Assembly: GCA_024449915.1 (NCBI GenBank)
Contig: JAMZAV010000156.1
Coordinates: forward strand, 434,001-498,000
Reading direction: 5' to 3'
Source: Sweltsa coloradensis
Lineage: Eukaryota > Arthropoda > Insecta > Plecoptera > Chloroperlidae
DNA: 64,000 bases
This document shows, piece after piece, positions 34,254 to 45,110 of this stretch (the first letter of the stretch is position 1; the number at the start of each line of letters is the position of its first letter). The notes beneath the pieces were generated by a model that worked only from the letters and a program-made list of their open reading frames with translations, made no database searches and had not been told where the DNA came from. The translations under genes were made by a program, and so were the position numbers.

Positions 34254-35655
34254 ATCAAACTTGATTGTTAAAACAAGACTAAAATGAATGCGTTTAGATC
34301 AGTGGTGTGACTACACGGGCAACGCAAACATATTTATGCAGTTCTTTTTTTTTCATTTCGACCCAGTATCTATTTCGTGTATTATTTGAAGCTTCGAAGC
34401 AAACAAACTAATTGGGTTGATTAAGGCTACTGATTGTATCTATATTGATACATTTTTGTATTTTTCTGAATTCTCTACTCTGTCAATAACGATCATGTGA
34501 TTATTTTATCTGTCTCCTCCTTATTCTATATTTTCAACGTCATGGCATTCTCATTATGAAGTAAAATCACAATTCTACGTCAATGGTATTATTTCGTAAG
34601 GTGAGGAGGCAACATAACAAAAAATATCGTTGAAAAATAGATTGAACGCTGACAGGCCCTTGTAAGGGTATAATTAGGAGAGTAACGACGCCCTTCACAG
34701 CAGACGTCTATACTGCTCGGGTGGGCGGTACGGGCGGTGTGGGCGGTACAGCGACTAATGAGGCAGCACGGAAGCGAAACAACCGCAAGAAACCGTCAAC
34801 ACGAGGGAAAAGATTTATCTTCACAGAATATAGTAGTATTATACGCTGCGCTGGTCGTCATGAGTACATTTCTCGTTCAAGAAGGAATACGATGTCACGT
34901 GGGGTTCTCGGCTTCGTTATGGACAAAACATCATAATAATATGTTAATATTAGGTGATGATGTTGAGAAGTGCATTTAGAGTCGGACTAACGCACAATAA
35001 TTGGGAGGGGAGGGGAGATATTATATATCATCAGATGCGTGGGTAGAGTTTACAAGGTATAGGTTTGATTTAGACATATGCTTAGTTATAAGATAAGATC
35101 GCTGAAGCGGTATTGATTATATGAAAGCTACAAGATTGTTATGTGAAAAAGTTAGTATTGAATGTGTTTCTATAAACGAGAGCATTTATATTATTAAACT
35201 TATGTTCAATAAGAGATTTGAGAAATATTTTACCCTGGACCTAGAAAGAAGAGATTGGTATGAATATATTGTGTGCATGCATTGCCTTTATTTCCTTTTT
35301 ATGCATTTTGCTTCTATTATCAACTGTAATTTTGGGTTGGTAATATCGAATTAAACGTTCTGTAAAGCAAATAATTTATTCAATAGAATATTGACAACCA
35401 TATATTACTGTTTGGGGAAATATTTTTTAAAGGGATATTTTATATTTGAATAAGGATTTAACATCAATGGTTTAAATCAAATTTGTCAGTAAAAATCCCA
35501 TTCATTTAGAGCCAGCAACTAACATTGAGCTGTAGACTGTAAGGAGATGCAGGCACCTGTCCATTTTGACATCCTATTCTAAAGTTTAGTTACAATTTCA
35601 TCAGTAGTTAGCATAAGCTTTGGATATCAATATCTAGTTTGAGTTGGCTTTAATC
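34254..35655. other. Intergenic stretch
   Basis: No gene recognised. Three GGGCGGT boxes in a row lie at about 34722-34748 (GGGCGGTACGGGCGGTGTGG), resembling Sp1-type sites, but no transcript start can be tied to them. Confidence 0.4.
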
Positions 35656-36019
35656 TGTTACGGAACTAATAACATGGATAATGTCAGCCCTCACACCGAG
35701 TTACAAACTGTTTTCATACCGGAACACTCTAATGAGAGGATAGTTTGCGTAGTCGCCGCAATCAAGCGAGAGCTGATTATAACCAGTGGTCGCTGCGCTA
35801 ACGACACGGAACCACGCTGCTATTTAGTCTGTGTGATGCCGACACAAACAATCAAATCGATCAGTATCGAAAACTACCACGAGGTTTACGCATCATTCGA
35901 TTGGTAGGGCTTAAAACTCGCTGCATTGCGTATAAAGGTCATGTTGGCACACCTGTTCCAAAGACTCGAGCGCACCTGGCGGAGATAATCACAAGCTCAT
36001 ACACGGACGAGCTGTGACA
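35656..36019 (+). mobile_element. LTR of a Gypsy-like retrotransposon
   Basis: About 364 bp starting TGTTACGGAAC and ending GAGCTGTGACA, so the tips form a short imperfect TG...CA inverted repeat. It is followed after 2 bp by TGGTGGCAGCAGTGG, the type of primer-binding site seen directly after the 5' LTR of many Gypsy-class elements. The internal coding region is absent or decayed beyond about 36.1 kb and no second LTR is in the window. The 77-87-codon ORF at 35644-35907 lies inside the LTR and is not taken as a gene. Confidence 0.5.
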
Positions 36020-36021
36020 AA

Positions 36022-36036
36022 TGGTGGCAGCAGTGG
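36022..36036 (+). other. Primer-binding-site-like sequence
   Basis: TGGTGGCAGCAGTGG begins with TGG (the complement of a tRNA CCA end) two bases after the LTR end. The primer tRNA is not identified. Confidence 0.45.
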
Positions 36037-36705
36037 AGAGAGGTGGGAATCGTAAATACGCGGATCAAAGCTTGTGGGGGGCTGTGATTGTAGGTCATGA
36101 TGGGAAGTTGGGATATTTTTATTTACTTTGTCTGTAGATTCGCGAGGTATTTTTATCTCAACGTCTCACGCGCAACAAACATAAAAGAAAGGTATTCATC
36201 ACAGAGATACAATAATATGTCACCCGAGAGATGTGGTGTCAGTTTTCACGAGTTTTTCCAAGTCCTGAAGGTGGCGACGAGATGCCACGGCGATATTTTC
36301 TGTACGGTTAGATTCAAGATAAAAAAAAGAACACAAAAGAGCGCTGATTAAATTTACAAAACCATGTTGTAAATTTCACAGTTCATTCAGTCATTTATGA
36401 ACTGAAATCTCTCGAATTTATCTTTCAGTTGTAAATCAAATCATAATTTGTATTTTCTGTTTACCATCTCAGTTACAGTGTCTAGTTTTAGAAGACATTT
36501 ATAGCAGTTGTCATTTTGTTTTATGAACATTTTTTTTTAAAATGGATAGTTGTCACAAATCAAAGTGTATTTCGTACTGCTGATCGTCAATATCTAACAA
36601 GAGCGACTTCTATGCTATCAACTCCTACTTAGTAGATACTTTTAGAGGTTTAGTAAATTTTCTGTGATGTGCGACTGAGACAAACCGTTTCTAAATATCT
36701 TAAAA
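36037..36705. other. Possible decayed retroelement leader and intergenic sequence
   Basis: The 84-codon frame at 36097 has no recognisable Gag motif. Nothing else supported. Confidence 0.4.
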
Positions 36706-37100
36706 TTAATAAATAAAATTCTTCTTCTGTCTACCCACTCGGTCACAGTCCTGATTTTCAAGGGGGAAATTTAAATTAAAGACGATCAAGCTAACCCTGT
36801 TTGCACAAGCACGGTTGACGAGCGAATAATGGCCAACTACAAATAGGCGTTTGAAATAGGAAACAGCGACCAAGTGGTTGGGCAAGATTCGCCTGTGGGA
36901 GGCGCCAAAATCTACCATCTAATTGAAACAATTTCATACATATTTCACTTTGTGCTTTATTGCTAGGAATGCTCAAAAGTCACCTTACAAACAGATTTAT
37001 GGATTTAATTCCCTATCAAAAGTTAAAAATCTAAATTGGAATTCAAACCATGGACTTCAAGCATTGGAAGCAGCACACTATAAACATTGCACCTCTTAAA
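36706..37100 (-). repeat. tRNA-derived SINE, family S1
   Basis: The minus strand has a decayed tRNA-like head (CTTCCAATGCTTGAAGTCCA), the body with CGCCTATTTGTAGTTGGCCA and CGTCAACCGTGC, and the end CTTGAAAATCAGGACTGTGA, then GAGTGGGTAGACAG and an A-rich tail. Confidence 0.7.
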
Positions 37101-37534
37101 TCAATGGTTGTTTCTAGTGAGATTGCAAATGAACTTAACTTCAAATCCGTATGATTATTTACCTTTGTTTAACACACAGAAGTAAACAATGCGTGAATCC
37201 CTATGTGCGCCGCATTTCTCGTCGCCAAATGTTTTCCTCGCTCACTTGAACAATATAAAGCCTGCAATGCAATTTTATACAGTATACGAGGTGGAAAACT
37301 TTTGCTTTTCTACTGCGTGGCTCTGACAAGGTTGGAAAATGGGAAAATTAGTCGCGCAGTTACCCGGAAGGTTATACATACGAAGTTCCCTCACAAAGGA
37401 TTTTGTCAGCATCAACCACCCTAAAAACATTCTGAATAATACGAGGAATATTGTGTGTTGCAATATGTAGACCGAAGTTTAACGTCCAGACCGCTGGGCC
37501 AGTAATAATAATAATACAATTTCACAATTGCATT

Positions 37535-37697
37535 ACTATTCTGTCTGTACGTCCGTCTGTGAGTGTGTCACTTCCCAGGTAAAAAACCGTACATGACCTC
37601 CAATGATCGATATTTTGTTCTCTTTGTTGACATTGACCTTCAACAAGGATGTCAGGGTTGGAGTTACACAACACAACAGTGGATATCTATGAACCCG
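37535..37697 (+). repeat. Repeat family J ending in family E terminus (copy 2)
   Basis: TTCTGTCTGTACGTCCGTCT, GACCTTCAACAAGGATGTCA and GAACCCGGCACCT in the same order as 17336-17541. Confidence 0.55.
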
Positions 37698-37740
37698 GCA
37701 CCTAAGGAGAGTTCTTACGTGTAACGTCTTCACGCAGGCG

Positions 37741-38004
37741 GCAGGAATGAGCTTCACGACCTCGTTTCGCGTCCACGAGCCTTCAGGCCTCTACCCCGCT
37801 TCAAGTACCCTTATCCGCCTTTTGCCTTTCAATTCGTCTAACTCTATAAATGTCATGTTCTCTTGTTGTCTTTGATGTAATGTTAATCTGAACTTGTAAC
37901 TCTGTAATCACTGTGTCAGGCTACAGAGGGCCACACTTGCCCTGCATTAGCCTTCCTGCCCTATGGACAGGTAAATTTTATTAAAATAAGTAAAATAAGG
38001 AGAG
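37741..38004 (+). repeat. 3' end of a non-LTR retrotransposon
   Basis: Contains CACTGTGTCAGGCTACAGAG, GGCCACACTTGCCCTGC, CTGCCCTATGGACAGG and then TAAATTTTATTAAAATAAGT. A gene-free region ending in an A/T tail is typical of a LINE 3' UTR. 5' boundary uncertain and no reverse transcriptase motif present. Confidence 0.5.
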
Positions 38005-38784
38005 TTCAACTCTGGACGAAACTTTGTACAATAATAATGAATGATGGCTTTCAATTTTGGGTAGTCCAAAACCTCGCAACCTCACCCCCTCAAAAGCATG
38101 TTAATAACTTGAAATCAACGAAGTAATAAACACAAGTAATGTTCCCCATCAATGGAGTCTGTGAGATCCACCCTCATCCTTCACACAAACTTGTGACGGT
38201 TTGTTCAACCACGTCCCCTGTCTGACTTGCCGCCATTTGTCATCCCACCTCAGACCGCATCAGCCTAGCGAACAGAACTTACAAATGAAAACCGTGTAGA
38301 AACCACATCAGTAAATTGCAAGTGAGCTAAGATCCACTCAAGACAAGAACAGTAACCTGGTTACTCTGGGATCTGAGTCATATCTTAAAACATATTGGAC
38401 AGAGATTTATCACTGAGCCACTAGGGGGAGGTTACTCGAGCACTTTGAAACGGGAAGAGTTATGTAGCTTGCTAAGAATGCAGTTTGGAGTATGACCTAT
38501 TATACTATCCATCACACAAGAACATCAGACATTCAAAGAAATAGGAACAATAAGTGGTGTGTAGCAGAAAATTTGGTCGGGTCAGATATTTCCGGGGATG
38601 ATTACCCGATAATCAAAAAAATGTCCCCGAATTTCGGAAAACGAGAATATATATTTATGGGGGGGGGGGGGAGGAGGTGCCGGTCCAGATTTTTTTTTTG
38701 TAGCTTGATGTATACAAAAATCCATTTAGTGAAAATCCATACAATAGACTTTGAATTGGAAGGAAAAGTATAATGTAAGATTCT
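38005..38784. other. Intergenic stretch
   Basis: Holds a poly-G run at about 38659 next to a degenerate family E terminus (GAGGAGGTGCCGGTCC). No gene recognised. Confidence 0.5.
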
Positions 38785-39320
38785 TGATTGGATGGATACT
38801 TTTATGATCTTTTTCGATTTTTAGTGCGATATTTTCGTGATATTTGGTCCAGGTCAACGGCTAATTTGATTTTGATGAAACTTTATGGGAACGTTTGAAA
38901 CCACTAAAGTTAGATATGATATTATGATTTTGGAGGCAATCGAATAAATATTTCTCATGAATATCGTACTTTTACGATTTTTTACGATTTTAAGTGCGAT
39001 ATTTTCGTGACATTTGGGCCGATTCTGACCAAACGGGTGGGGCTACAAGGTTAATATTTTTCATGGACATTAAAATAATGGTGATGTATTGCTCTCTGAA
39101 AGAAAAAGTTGAAAAAGTTAGCCAGAATCCATAGAATAAAGGTTTTAATATGAGTTTTTTTAGGTTTATGATAACAATTAACAAATAACAATAGAAAATT
39201 GACAACAATCACCAACAATGCTTTCACAAAGCACTTGCAAAGGAAAAGTGGTCCCACGCAAACTAAAAACTTACAAAAAGCTCATCCATCAACGCGGCGG
39301 GACTTTAGCGTTTTCCTAGT
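38785..39320 (+). mobile_element. Family A Helitron-like element (copy 5, head degenerate)
   Basis: Contains two successive TTTTACGATTTTTT ... AGTGCGATATTTTCGTGA blocks, GACCAAACGGGTGGGGCTAC and AGCTCATCCATCAACGCGGC ... GCGTTTTCCTAGT. The right end is intact, with a clear AACGC/GCGTT hairpin; the left is truncated or diverged (GATTGGATGGATAC). Confidence 0.75.
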
Positions 39321-39647
39321 TTACAAGAACAACACCCTCATTGACTCTGGACAGCCAATCAACAACAGAGAGAAAGCTCCACATGTGTGACGTAGGCAAT
39401 GTAAGATTAACAAAAAAAAATCTTAATAGATTTTCTGAGTAGATGACCGCGATTGATTTGGATATTTTCCCGAAGAGTGTTGTTAAAAATGTGTTTCGAA
39501 ACGATAAAAATAAAGTCTAAACTAGAAATCAAAATACCCAACAAAGAATTGAAAATGTCATCACCAACAAAGATGTATGACGTCGCGCAACGCGCAGATC
39601 GAACCAGAATGAAGATATAAAGTATAAACAGTCTGTACTTTCTGATG
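39321..39647. other. Intergenic stretch
   Basis: Nothing recognised. Confidence 0.5.
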
Positions 39648-39803
39648 GACCCGGCACCTCCACCAACAATGCTATTCTTATGGAGTTAAAACTTTTCTCA
39701 CTCTACCAGCACCTCCACCAACAATGCTATTCTTAATGGAGTTTAAAACTTTTCTTACTCTACCAGCACCTTACAACAATGCTATTCTTATGGAGTTAAA
39801 ACT
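39648..39803 (-). repeat. Family E terminus in ~57-bp tandem units
   Basis: GACCCGGCACCTCCACCAAC followed by three units containing AATGCTATTCTTATGGAGTT and AAAACTTTTCTCACTCTACC. This is the inverse of 1590-1665 with one more unit; the third unit lacks the CTCCACC portion. Confidence 0.8.
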
Positions 39804-39821
39804 TTATTTTATATTTGAATT

Positions 39822-40555
39822 TTGGATGAGCGAAGCAAAGACTTCAATTTCACTTGTTTTTTTTTCACTTACGTTACCCCAAGAAAATTAGCTCAGGTGT
39901 TTTGTTTTTGTTAGTTTTTTTGTCTGTTTGTTCGCTCTCTACCGGGCAAACGGCATAATATGCGATCTTTAAAAAATTAAAGGGGACCTTCTAAATCTCT
40001 GAACTTAAACCTGCCACGTTTTTGGGTATAATCGATCAAATATTTCTTATGATAATCATACTTTTAGGATTTTTTTATTTTTTATTTTTAATGAGATATT
40101 TTCGTGATATGTTGCAAACGGCTACTCCGATCTTGATGAGACTTTATGGGAACGTCTAAAATCACTGAAATTATATAGTTTATGATTTTAGAGACATTTG
40201 AGAAATATTTCTTAGAGAAATCGTACTTTTACGATTTTTCCCCCTGGTTTTTAATACGATATTTTCGTGATATTTGGGCCGTTTCTGACCAAACGGGTGG
40301 GGCTACAACGTTCATATCTTACATTGACATAAAGATTATGGTGCTGTAGTGCCTCTTGAAAGAAAAAGTTGAAAAAGTTGGTCAAAATTCATAGAAATAA
40401 AGGTTTTAATTTAAGCCTTTTACAGGTGTATAATTATCAAGTAACTATTGACAAAGTAATGAGATTCCACTTAAAAAAGGAATCATTGGACAGAAATATT
40501 ACAAAAAAGCTCATCCATCAACGCGACTGGAAAAAGCGTTCGCGAAGCGGCCTAG
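39822..40555 (+). mobile_element. Family A Helitron-like element (copy 6, longer)
   Basis: The head TTGGATGAGCGAAGCAAAG is intact. At 734 bp it is longer than the 567-bp form because the CGATCTTGATGAGACTTTAT...TTTTACGATTTTT block is repeated. The right end is altered (ATCAACGCGACTGGAAAAAG, GCGTTCGCGAAGCGGCCTAG). Confidence 0.7.
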
Positions 40556-40644
40556 AAAGAGAAATGCGTTATCCATTTTAACATGAAGTATTATAACGGA
40601 TTTTTTTTTTCAACCGGACCCGAAAACCCGACTATCAAAACTTC

Positions 40645-40720
40645 TAGGGTTGGCTTTACATTTAATTTACTATGCTTAAAATCAGTTCTGTGACTGATTG
40701 AGTAGATTCTATTTTTTAAA
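40645..40720 (+). repeat. SINE family S1, 3' fragment
   Basis: AAAATCAGTTCTGTGACTGA and GAGTAGATTC followed by T/A-rich sequence match the end of S1. Confidence 0.5.
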
Positions 40721-42029
40721 ATATATATTTAATCGATATTTGTTAGTATAATACATGCAAATAAACTTACATCAATGATATATTGTAATCATATGTTTTT
40801 TTCCTGTTGAATTAAGTAAAGATAACGGTATTTTTTCCTTCTCGATTTCATTAATCGGGAAGCACTCTCATATGTAAGTGATTAGGTCCATATGGAAAAA
40901 ACAGTCTTTGTTTTGATGTAGAGTTCTGTTAAACCCCATCTGTTTTGTCTTGTTTCATTATCATGGAAATGCGCATTGCACAAGTTAATCTATGTCTGGC
41001 TTATGTTTGTTGTTTTACACGTCTAGTCTATTTCGTAGCGATTAGTGAAATTGCAAACACACGAGTCTCTAAGCCCAACGCCAATCAAACAGGTGTATTC
41101 GTGGAACGATGCTATATCACTTGTTATTAGAGGATGAAGTGGGAAAAACATCCATTCTATAAACGATAATACACCTTGTCCACACTAGTAGGTAAACCGT
41201 GTAATCAAACTGCGTTCTCCTCATCGAAATCTTAACACCTATAGTAGGCTAGACTAGCAGTCTCCAATACCTAGCGTACCAAATTGAAGCGTCAATCCCA
41301 CTCATTCAAAATGGCGGTTTGGCATTTTAATTTATGCTTTTTTAATGCAATAAAGTATTTTACTGGATTGTTTGATATGGTTTTAGCTTGTGCAGCATGG
41401 TATTGAACAAACAGAAACAATGCAAAGTTATTGCATAAGGGAATTTAGTAATCATTTGGTGTTAAAGTCTAATATTCTCACCTGTCAAACTGGTGGCCAT
41501 CTTTAAAAATATTTTTTCGATTAATCGCTCCCATCTAATTAACATGCAAACTCACCCATTCCAGATGGCTTCCAATTGTCCCGGAAGTGGACCGCTGACT
41601 GCTAATCTAACCAATTATATGGGTTATCTATGGTTCTCCTTTAGCGTAGAAGTGCTTTAATCAATGTTAGGCTTACGGTTTAACTAGTTGCGTTCACATC
41701 ACATTCGTAACAAATGTTATAAATCTATCGACTCCACTAATTCCCTGGCCACAACAGACAAGTCCACTTCCACTTCAATGTTGGCGCAAACCGCTTGGGA
41801 TCGGCAATTAAAAGTGACGGTGCGGGGCGGCGAAGTTATATCGTTTCCCAAAGTCGTAAGCTTAATTAGGTTGTGTTTCTAACACTGCCGGCAAAACTGA
41901 ACCAATATGAGGCCGTAAGTAACACGCCAAGAACATAGAATGCACTCGCCCCTGAGTAGCTCGCACGTAGTGTCGCGGGCCACAGTGGCACACTCTTACA
42001 AAAAGTAGCCTTGCTGTCGTTTGTCAACA
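40721..42029. other. Intergenic stretch
   Basis: No gene or repeat family recognised. Confidence 0.5.
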
Positions 42030-42262
42030 CCGACAGTGTTGGCTCAAGCGCCAAGCGCTTGACTCTGATTCGGGAGGTCCTGGGTTCGAATCTCGTCGAG
42101 CCTGAAGTTTTTACGAGTATTTCCTTTCTCGTTAATGCGAATGCAAGAGCTCGAGTCATCTTAAACAGCCCTCGGACATCCGTTCACAATAATTGTCCTA
42201 TACGCAACATACCTATAGTTCACCTGAAGAGGGGCATACCTGTAACAGGTTTAATTTCCACA
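42030..42262 (+). repeat. tRNA-derived SINE, family S2 (well preserved)
   Basis: A-box region GTTGGCTCAAGCGCCAAGCG, CTGATTCGGGAGGTCC, B box GGGTTCGAATCTC, GTTAATGCGAATGCAAGAG, AACAGCCCTCGGACATCCG and CACCTGAAGAGGGGCATACC. Open frames on both strands here (97-141 codons) are readings of the SINE. Confidence 0.85.
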
Positions 42263-42293
42263 GTAAACACACAACATGTTTATTTATCTGGTT

Positions 42294-42363
42294 GTTTTGT
42301 AGCGGTGGTATTCAATGTAATTTTCTATCGACCATCAATCATTGAATACCACCGCTACAAAAC
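42294..42363. repeat. Perfect 24-bp-arm palindrome
   Basis: GTTTTGTAGCGGTGGTATTC is exactly inverted as GAATACCACCGCTACAAAAC, with 4 more paired bases (AATG/CATT) and a 22-bp loop. It lies just after SINE S2. Confidence 0.9.
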
Positions 42364-42589
42364 ATCCCGATTAATTGAAATGTCATCAACGGGTAGCGAG
42401 ACATTAAAAAGTTTAATAATACTTAATTTAGTTTAAACCCTCGACCAAAAGTTAATCAAGGGGGGTATAATCGATTCAACTAGACCCATCGATCAATTTA
42501 TATAGTCGAAAGTGTACACCTAGTACATAGTTAAATACGACTCACTCCGGCGACAACAACGTTCTAAATATTTGTCGTTGAAACGTTGA

Positions 42590-42800
42590 ATCAAATAATA
42601 AACGTGCGCCCAGTGTCTAGAGCCCCCGGTCCGCTCGCCGGACGGACGTCGGACGCGACGGAGCGTGAGCTGACCGGGCGGAAGTCGGCGACATATTGAA
42701 AGAGTTTTCTCAGGCGTGACGAGCATTCTTCACACTCCGGATCAGGCTTAATCGACCGTTCTCACAGCTTAGAGTGGTCAATACGGCGACCATTGGAGAC
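42590..42800. other. CpG-rich island
   Basis: Dense CpG (CGCTCGCCGGACGGACGTCG, GACGCGACGGAGCGTGAGCT) in an otherwise AT-rich neighbourhood. Possible promoter or unmethylated island; no gene recognised. Confidence 0.35.
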
Positions 42801-43496
42801 GTCGCATCGCAACAACGCATATTTAAACGAAATTTCAGGTTTAACATGTGCAAAATGTTTTATTTAGTATTTTTTATAATCATTATCATAATGATTGAAG
42901 ATGTATGTTGACATTGTATGAAATTTCCAAGCCCAAAACATTTCAATTCTTCTTGAGACATTGCCTGTAGACATGTACAGTGTATACCATTATTTGCAAA
43001 AATTTCGATTTAAATTGAATTTTAGATAACGGAAAAACTAAGATGCTCCCACCTCTCCAAGCTCCTTGTGATGAAAACTTGAGAACATTTTATAACAACA
43101 TCAAAGCAAACCAATTTTAGATAATTTGTTAAGAAACTTTCAGAACTTTTACAAAGTTTGGAAACTTTTTTTAAATTGTGCACCCTTTTGTGAGAATTTG
43201 CAAAATTTACATAATATATCTCTTATTAGTAAAACACCTTGCGTTATTGGGCTAAAACTCAACTCTTGCTACCAACAATACATTAATAACGATGTAGAGG
43301 TTCGAATTAGTATTAAATGATCATTAATATCAGTAGACGAATTCGTACGATTTTAACACTAGAAAATAACAATTTCAGTTTACCCGCGTAACAATACAAA
43401 CAACAAAATTCTTTAAATATATTATAATTTAAATATATATCCATAAAGGATCCATCCATGACCATCTATGACGTTTATCAATGTTTTTATAGTCGG

Positions 43497-43790
43497 TTTG
43501 GTGGAGGTGCCGGGTCCATGTAGCACACATCTAATACCTCCTTCTGACTTGTATCAGAGGGTTCCGAAAACAAGAACCAGACAATATTTTATTTTTAACA
43601 TTGTATTTGTACAACTTTGGGCAATTCAAAACAAAATACATATGACATTTTTAAGTCACTCAGTATGGATGCTGACAAAAATTATTACAAGATGCCATAG
43701 GGAGATTTATAGAAATATTTCGTTATTGCTGGAGTGCGAGACATTTTCCCAAGACACATTATCCGATCATATCCGGTGATAGAAGAGTAC
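43497..43790 (+). mobile_element. Family E element, ~300 bp (copy 1)
   Basis: Starts TTTGGTGGAGGTGCCGGGTC and ends near ATTATCCGATCATATCCGGTGATA. Landmarks such as TTTTTAAGTCACTCAGTATG and AGATTTATAGAAATATTTCG have inverse counterparts in 48648-48967 and 49453-49752. The 103-codon ORF is a reading of the repeat. Confidence 0.65.
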
Positions 43791-44030
43791 ATAAGTACCT
43801 TACAAAGAGAATCATTCATGTGCATTGTTGTATTTGTATTAGTTTCTGAGAGCATATACATATACAGCGTCATTGTCGCCTACTAAAAAACCAAGGTTAA
43901 GCATATATGTAATGTTATTCTACACTTTACGGAAATAATCACGCAATATAATATGTTTTAAACAAATATTTAATTAACTCTTCGACGTTTCAAAGACTTG
44001 GCTTTCATTGGTAATATTTATTAGACGAGG

Positions 44031-44220
44031 GAGCGAAGCGACTGAGGATAACCATTCAAGAAAATCGACACTTCAGTGATTCTGGACGTGTATCTGTACA
44101 TCGAAAATCAGCCGCATCGCTGAACTATTGTCACAGATGATGGACTACACTGCGTTATATTTATTTCAAAACACGTTTAACAATTTTCAAAATACATTCC
44201 AGAAATTAAAAAATATTATC
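44031..44220 (+). mobile_element. Family D Helitron-like head (copy 2)
   Basis: TTAGACGAGGGAGCGAAGCG, then GACTGAGGATAACCATTC, a GTGATTCTGGACGTGTATCT block and AAATCAGCCGCATCGCTGAAC, all parallel to 18073-18376. It continues into the tRNA-like segment and family B sequence instead of the D tail. Confidence 0.65.
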
Positions 44221-44281
44221 CGACGAAGAATTGAACCTAGGTCTTCCATATTTTAAGTATAAGGGCGCCTTAGCCAACTAA
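44221..44281 (-). repeat. tRNA-like sequence abutting family B
   Basis: The minus strand reads AGTTGGCTAAGGCGCCCTTA, then an anticodon-arm-like region, then GACCTAGGTTCAATTC. Same junction as 161-225. Confidence 0.5.
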
Positions 44282-44395
44282 ACTAGCAAAACGCCAAAGT
44301 CGTTGTAAGACTAGTGAACGAGTCATGTTCTGAGTACCGGTATCCGGAAACATTTGTATTTAAGTTAATTGATATATATAAATAATACTAGGTCC
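44282..44395. mobile_element. Family B element, left part (copy 4, interrupted)
   Basis: ACTAGCAAAACGCCAAAGTC, then GTTGTAAGACTAGTGAACG and GAGTACCGGTATCCGGAAAC match the B left arm. The element is then interrupted by two palindromes and appears to resume at about 44935. Confidence 0.65.
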
Positions 44396-44413
44396 TTGGG
44401 TTAAAACGCGTTA

Positions 44414-44552
44414 AAATGATGAACCAATAATGAGACTGGGCGTTCACCGACGTTTTGTCTGATCTACGTCAGACATCATCAGGGTGACTGACGTAGATCA
44501 GACGAAACGTCGGTGCGCATCTCGCCAGTCTCTCATGTTAATCATTTCCCCA
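44414..44552. mobile_element. Palindrome with hammerhead-like core (Penelope-like)
   Basis: Inverted arms of about 60 bp (TGAGACTGGGCGTTCACCGA against its diverged inverse). On the minus strand CTGATGA (44476-44482) is followed by a perfect 6-bp stem TGTCTG/CAGACA with an 8-base loop, then AAAC; the other arm keeps GAAAC. CUGANGA-stem-GAAA is the hammerhead core, and Penelope-like retroelements carry such motifs in their terminal repeats. Confidence 0.5.
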
Positions 44553-44673
44553 CGCGGCTAGTATCCAGAACAGTATTGTACTCAAACCTGAACGCGAAAA
44601 CTAAATCATATATATATATATATAATAAGATTTATATAAGATTGTTTTGGATATTTTCGGGCCGATATGAATT

Positions 44674-44884
44674 ATGAACTAGGTCTTTCTGTTATAATGC
44701 ACGTATTTACATTTGGCCAACTTTCGATGAAAATTTCAAACACTTCTTTAGGCCATACAAATAAATATATAAAAAATCGTTTTTATATATTATTTGTATG
44801 CCCTGAAGAAGATGAGTGAAATTCTCGAAACGTTGTCCTAGGCGTGTTGGAATAATATGCATTATAACCGAAAACCTAGTTCAT
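44674..44884. mobile_element. Second palindrome with hammerhead-like core
   Basis: The 211-bp inverted repeat runs from ATGAACTAGGT to ACCTAGTTCAT with an inner TATATAAAAAATCGTTTTTA centre. The right arm has CTGAAGA (44803-44809) and GAAAC (44827-44831) around an imperfect stem. The left arm carries the diverged inverse. Confidence 0.5.
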
Positions 44885-44934
44885 ATATATTATATACTTA
44901 TATTATATTATTATATAGCGTATATTATAACTAG

Positions 44935-45110
44935 TATAAATGAGAGCGTTACGTTTAGTTGGTAAAGGCGCGTCGTCTGTAAGGCTTAATGCGCCACTCT
45001 AGTCCTATCCTGCCTATCTTGGCATGGAAACCAGCCTTTGTAGGGAGAGGAAGGGATTATGTACAGGTAAATCAACACAAGTTGCAGTCAGCTGCCAGAC
45101 CTATTGCTCT
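44935..45110. mobile_element. Family B element, right part (copy 4, degenerate)
   Basis: AAATGAGAGCGTTACGTTTA, GGCGCGTC, TAATGCGCCACTCTAG and GTAGGGAGAGGAAGGGATTA follow the order of the B interior. The CCTAGT end is lost; a lone CAACGACTTTGGCATTTATT at about 45860 may be its displaced remnant. Confidence 0.5.

Noticed and set aside
35644..35907. 77-87 codon ORF with fairly normal codon use
   Set aside because: Lies entirely inside the putative LTR; the longer form starts at TTG and no domain is recognised.
42011..42436. 141-codon plus-strand ORF
   Set aside because: Reads through SINE S2 and the adjoining palindrome.
43468..43779. 103-codon ORF
   Set aside because: Reading of a family E element; related copies at 48648 and 49453 are not open in the matching frame.
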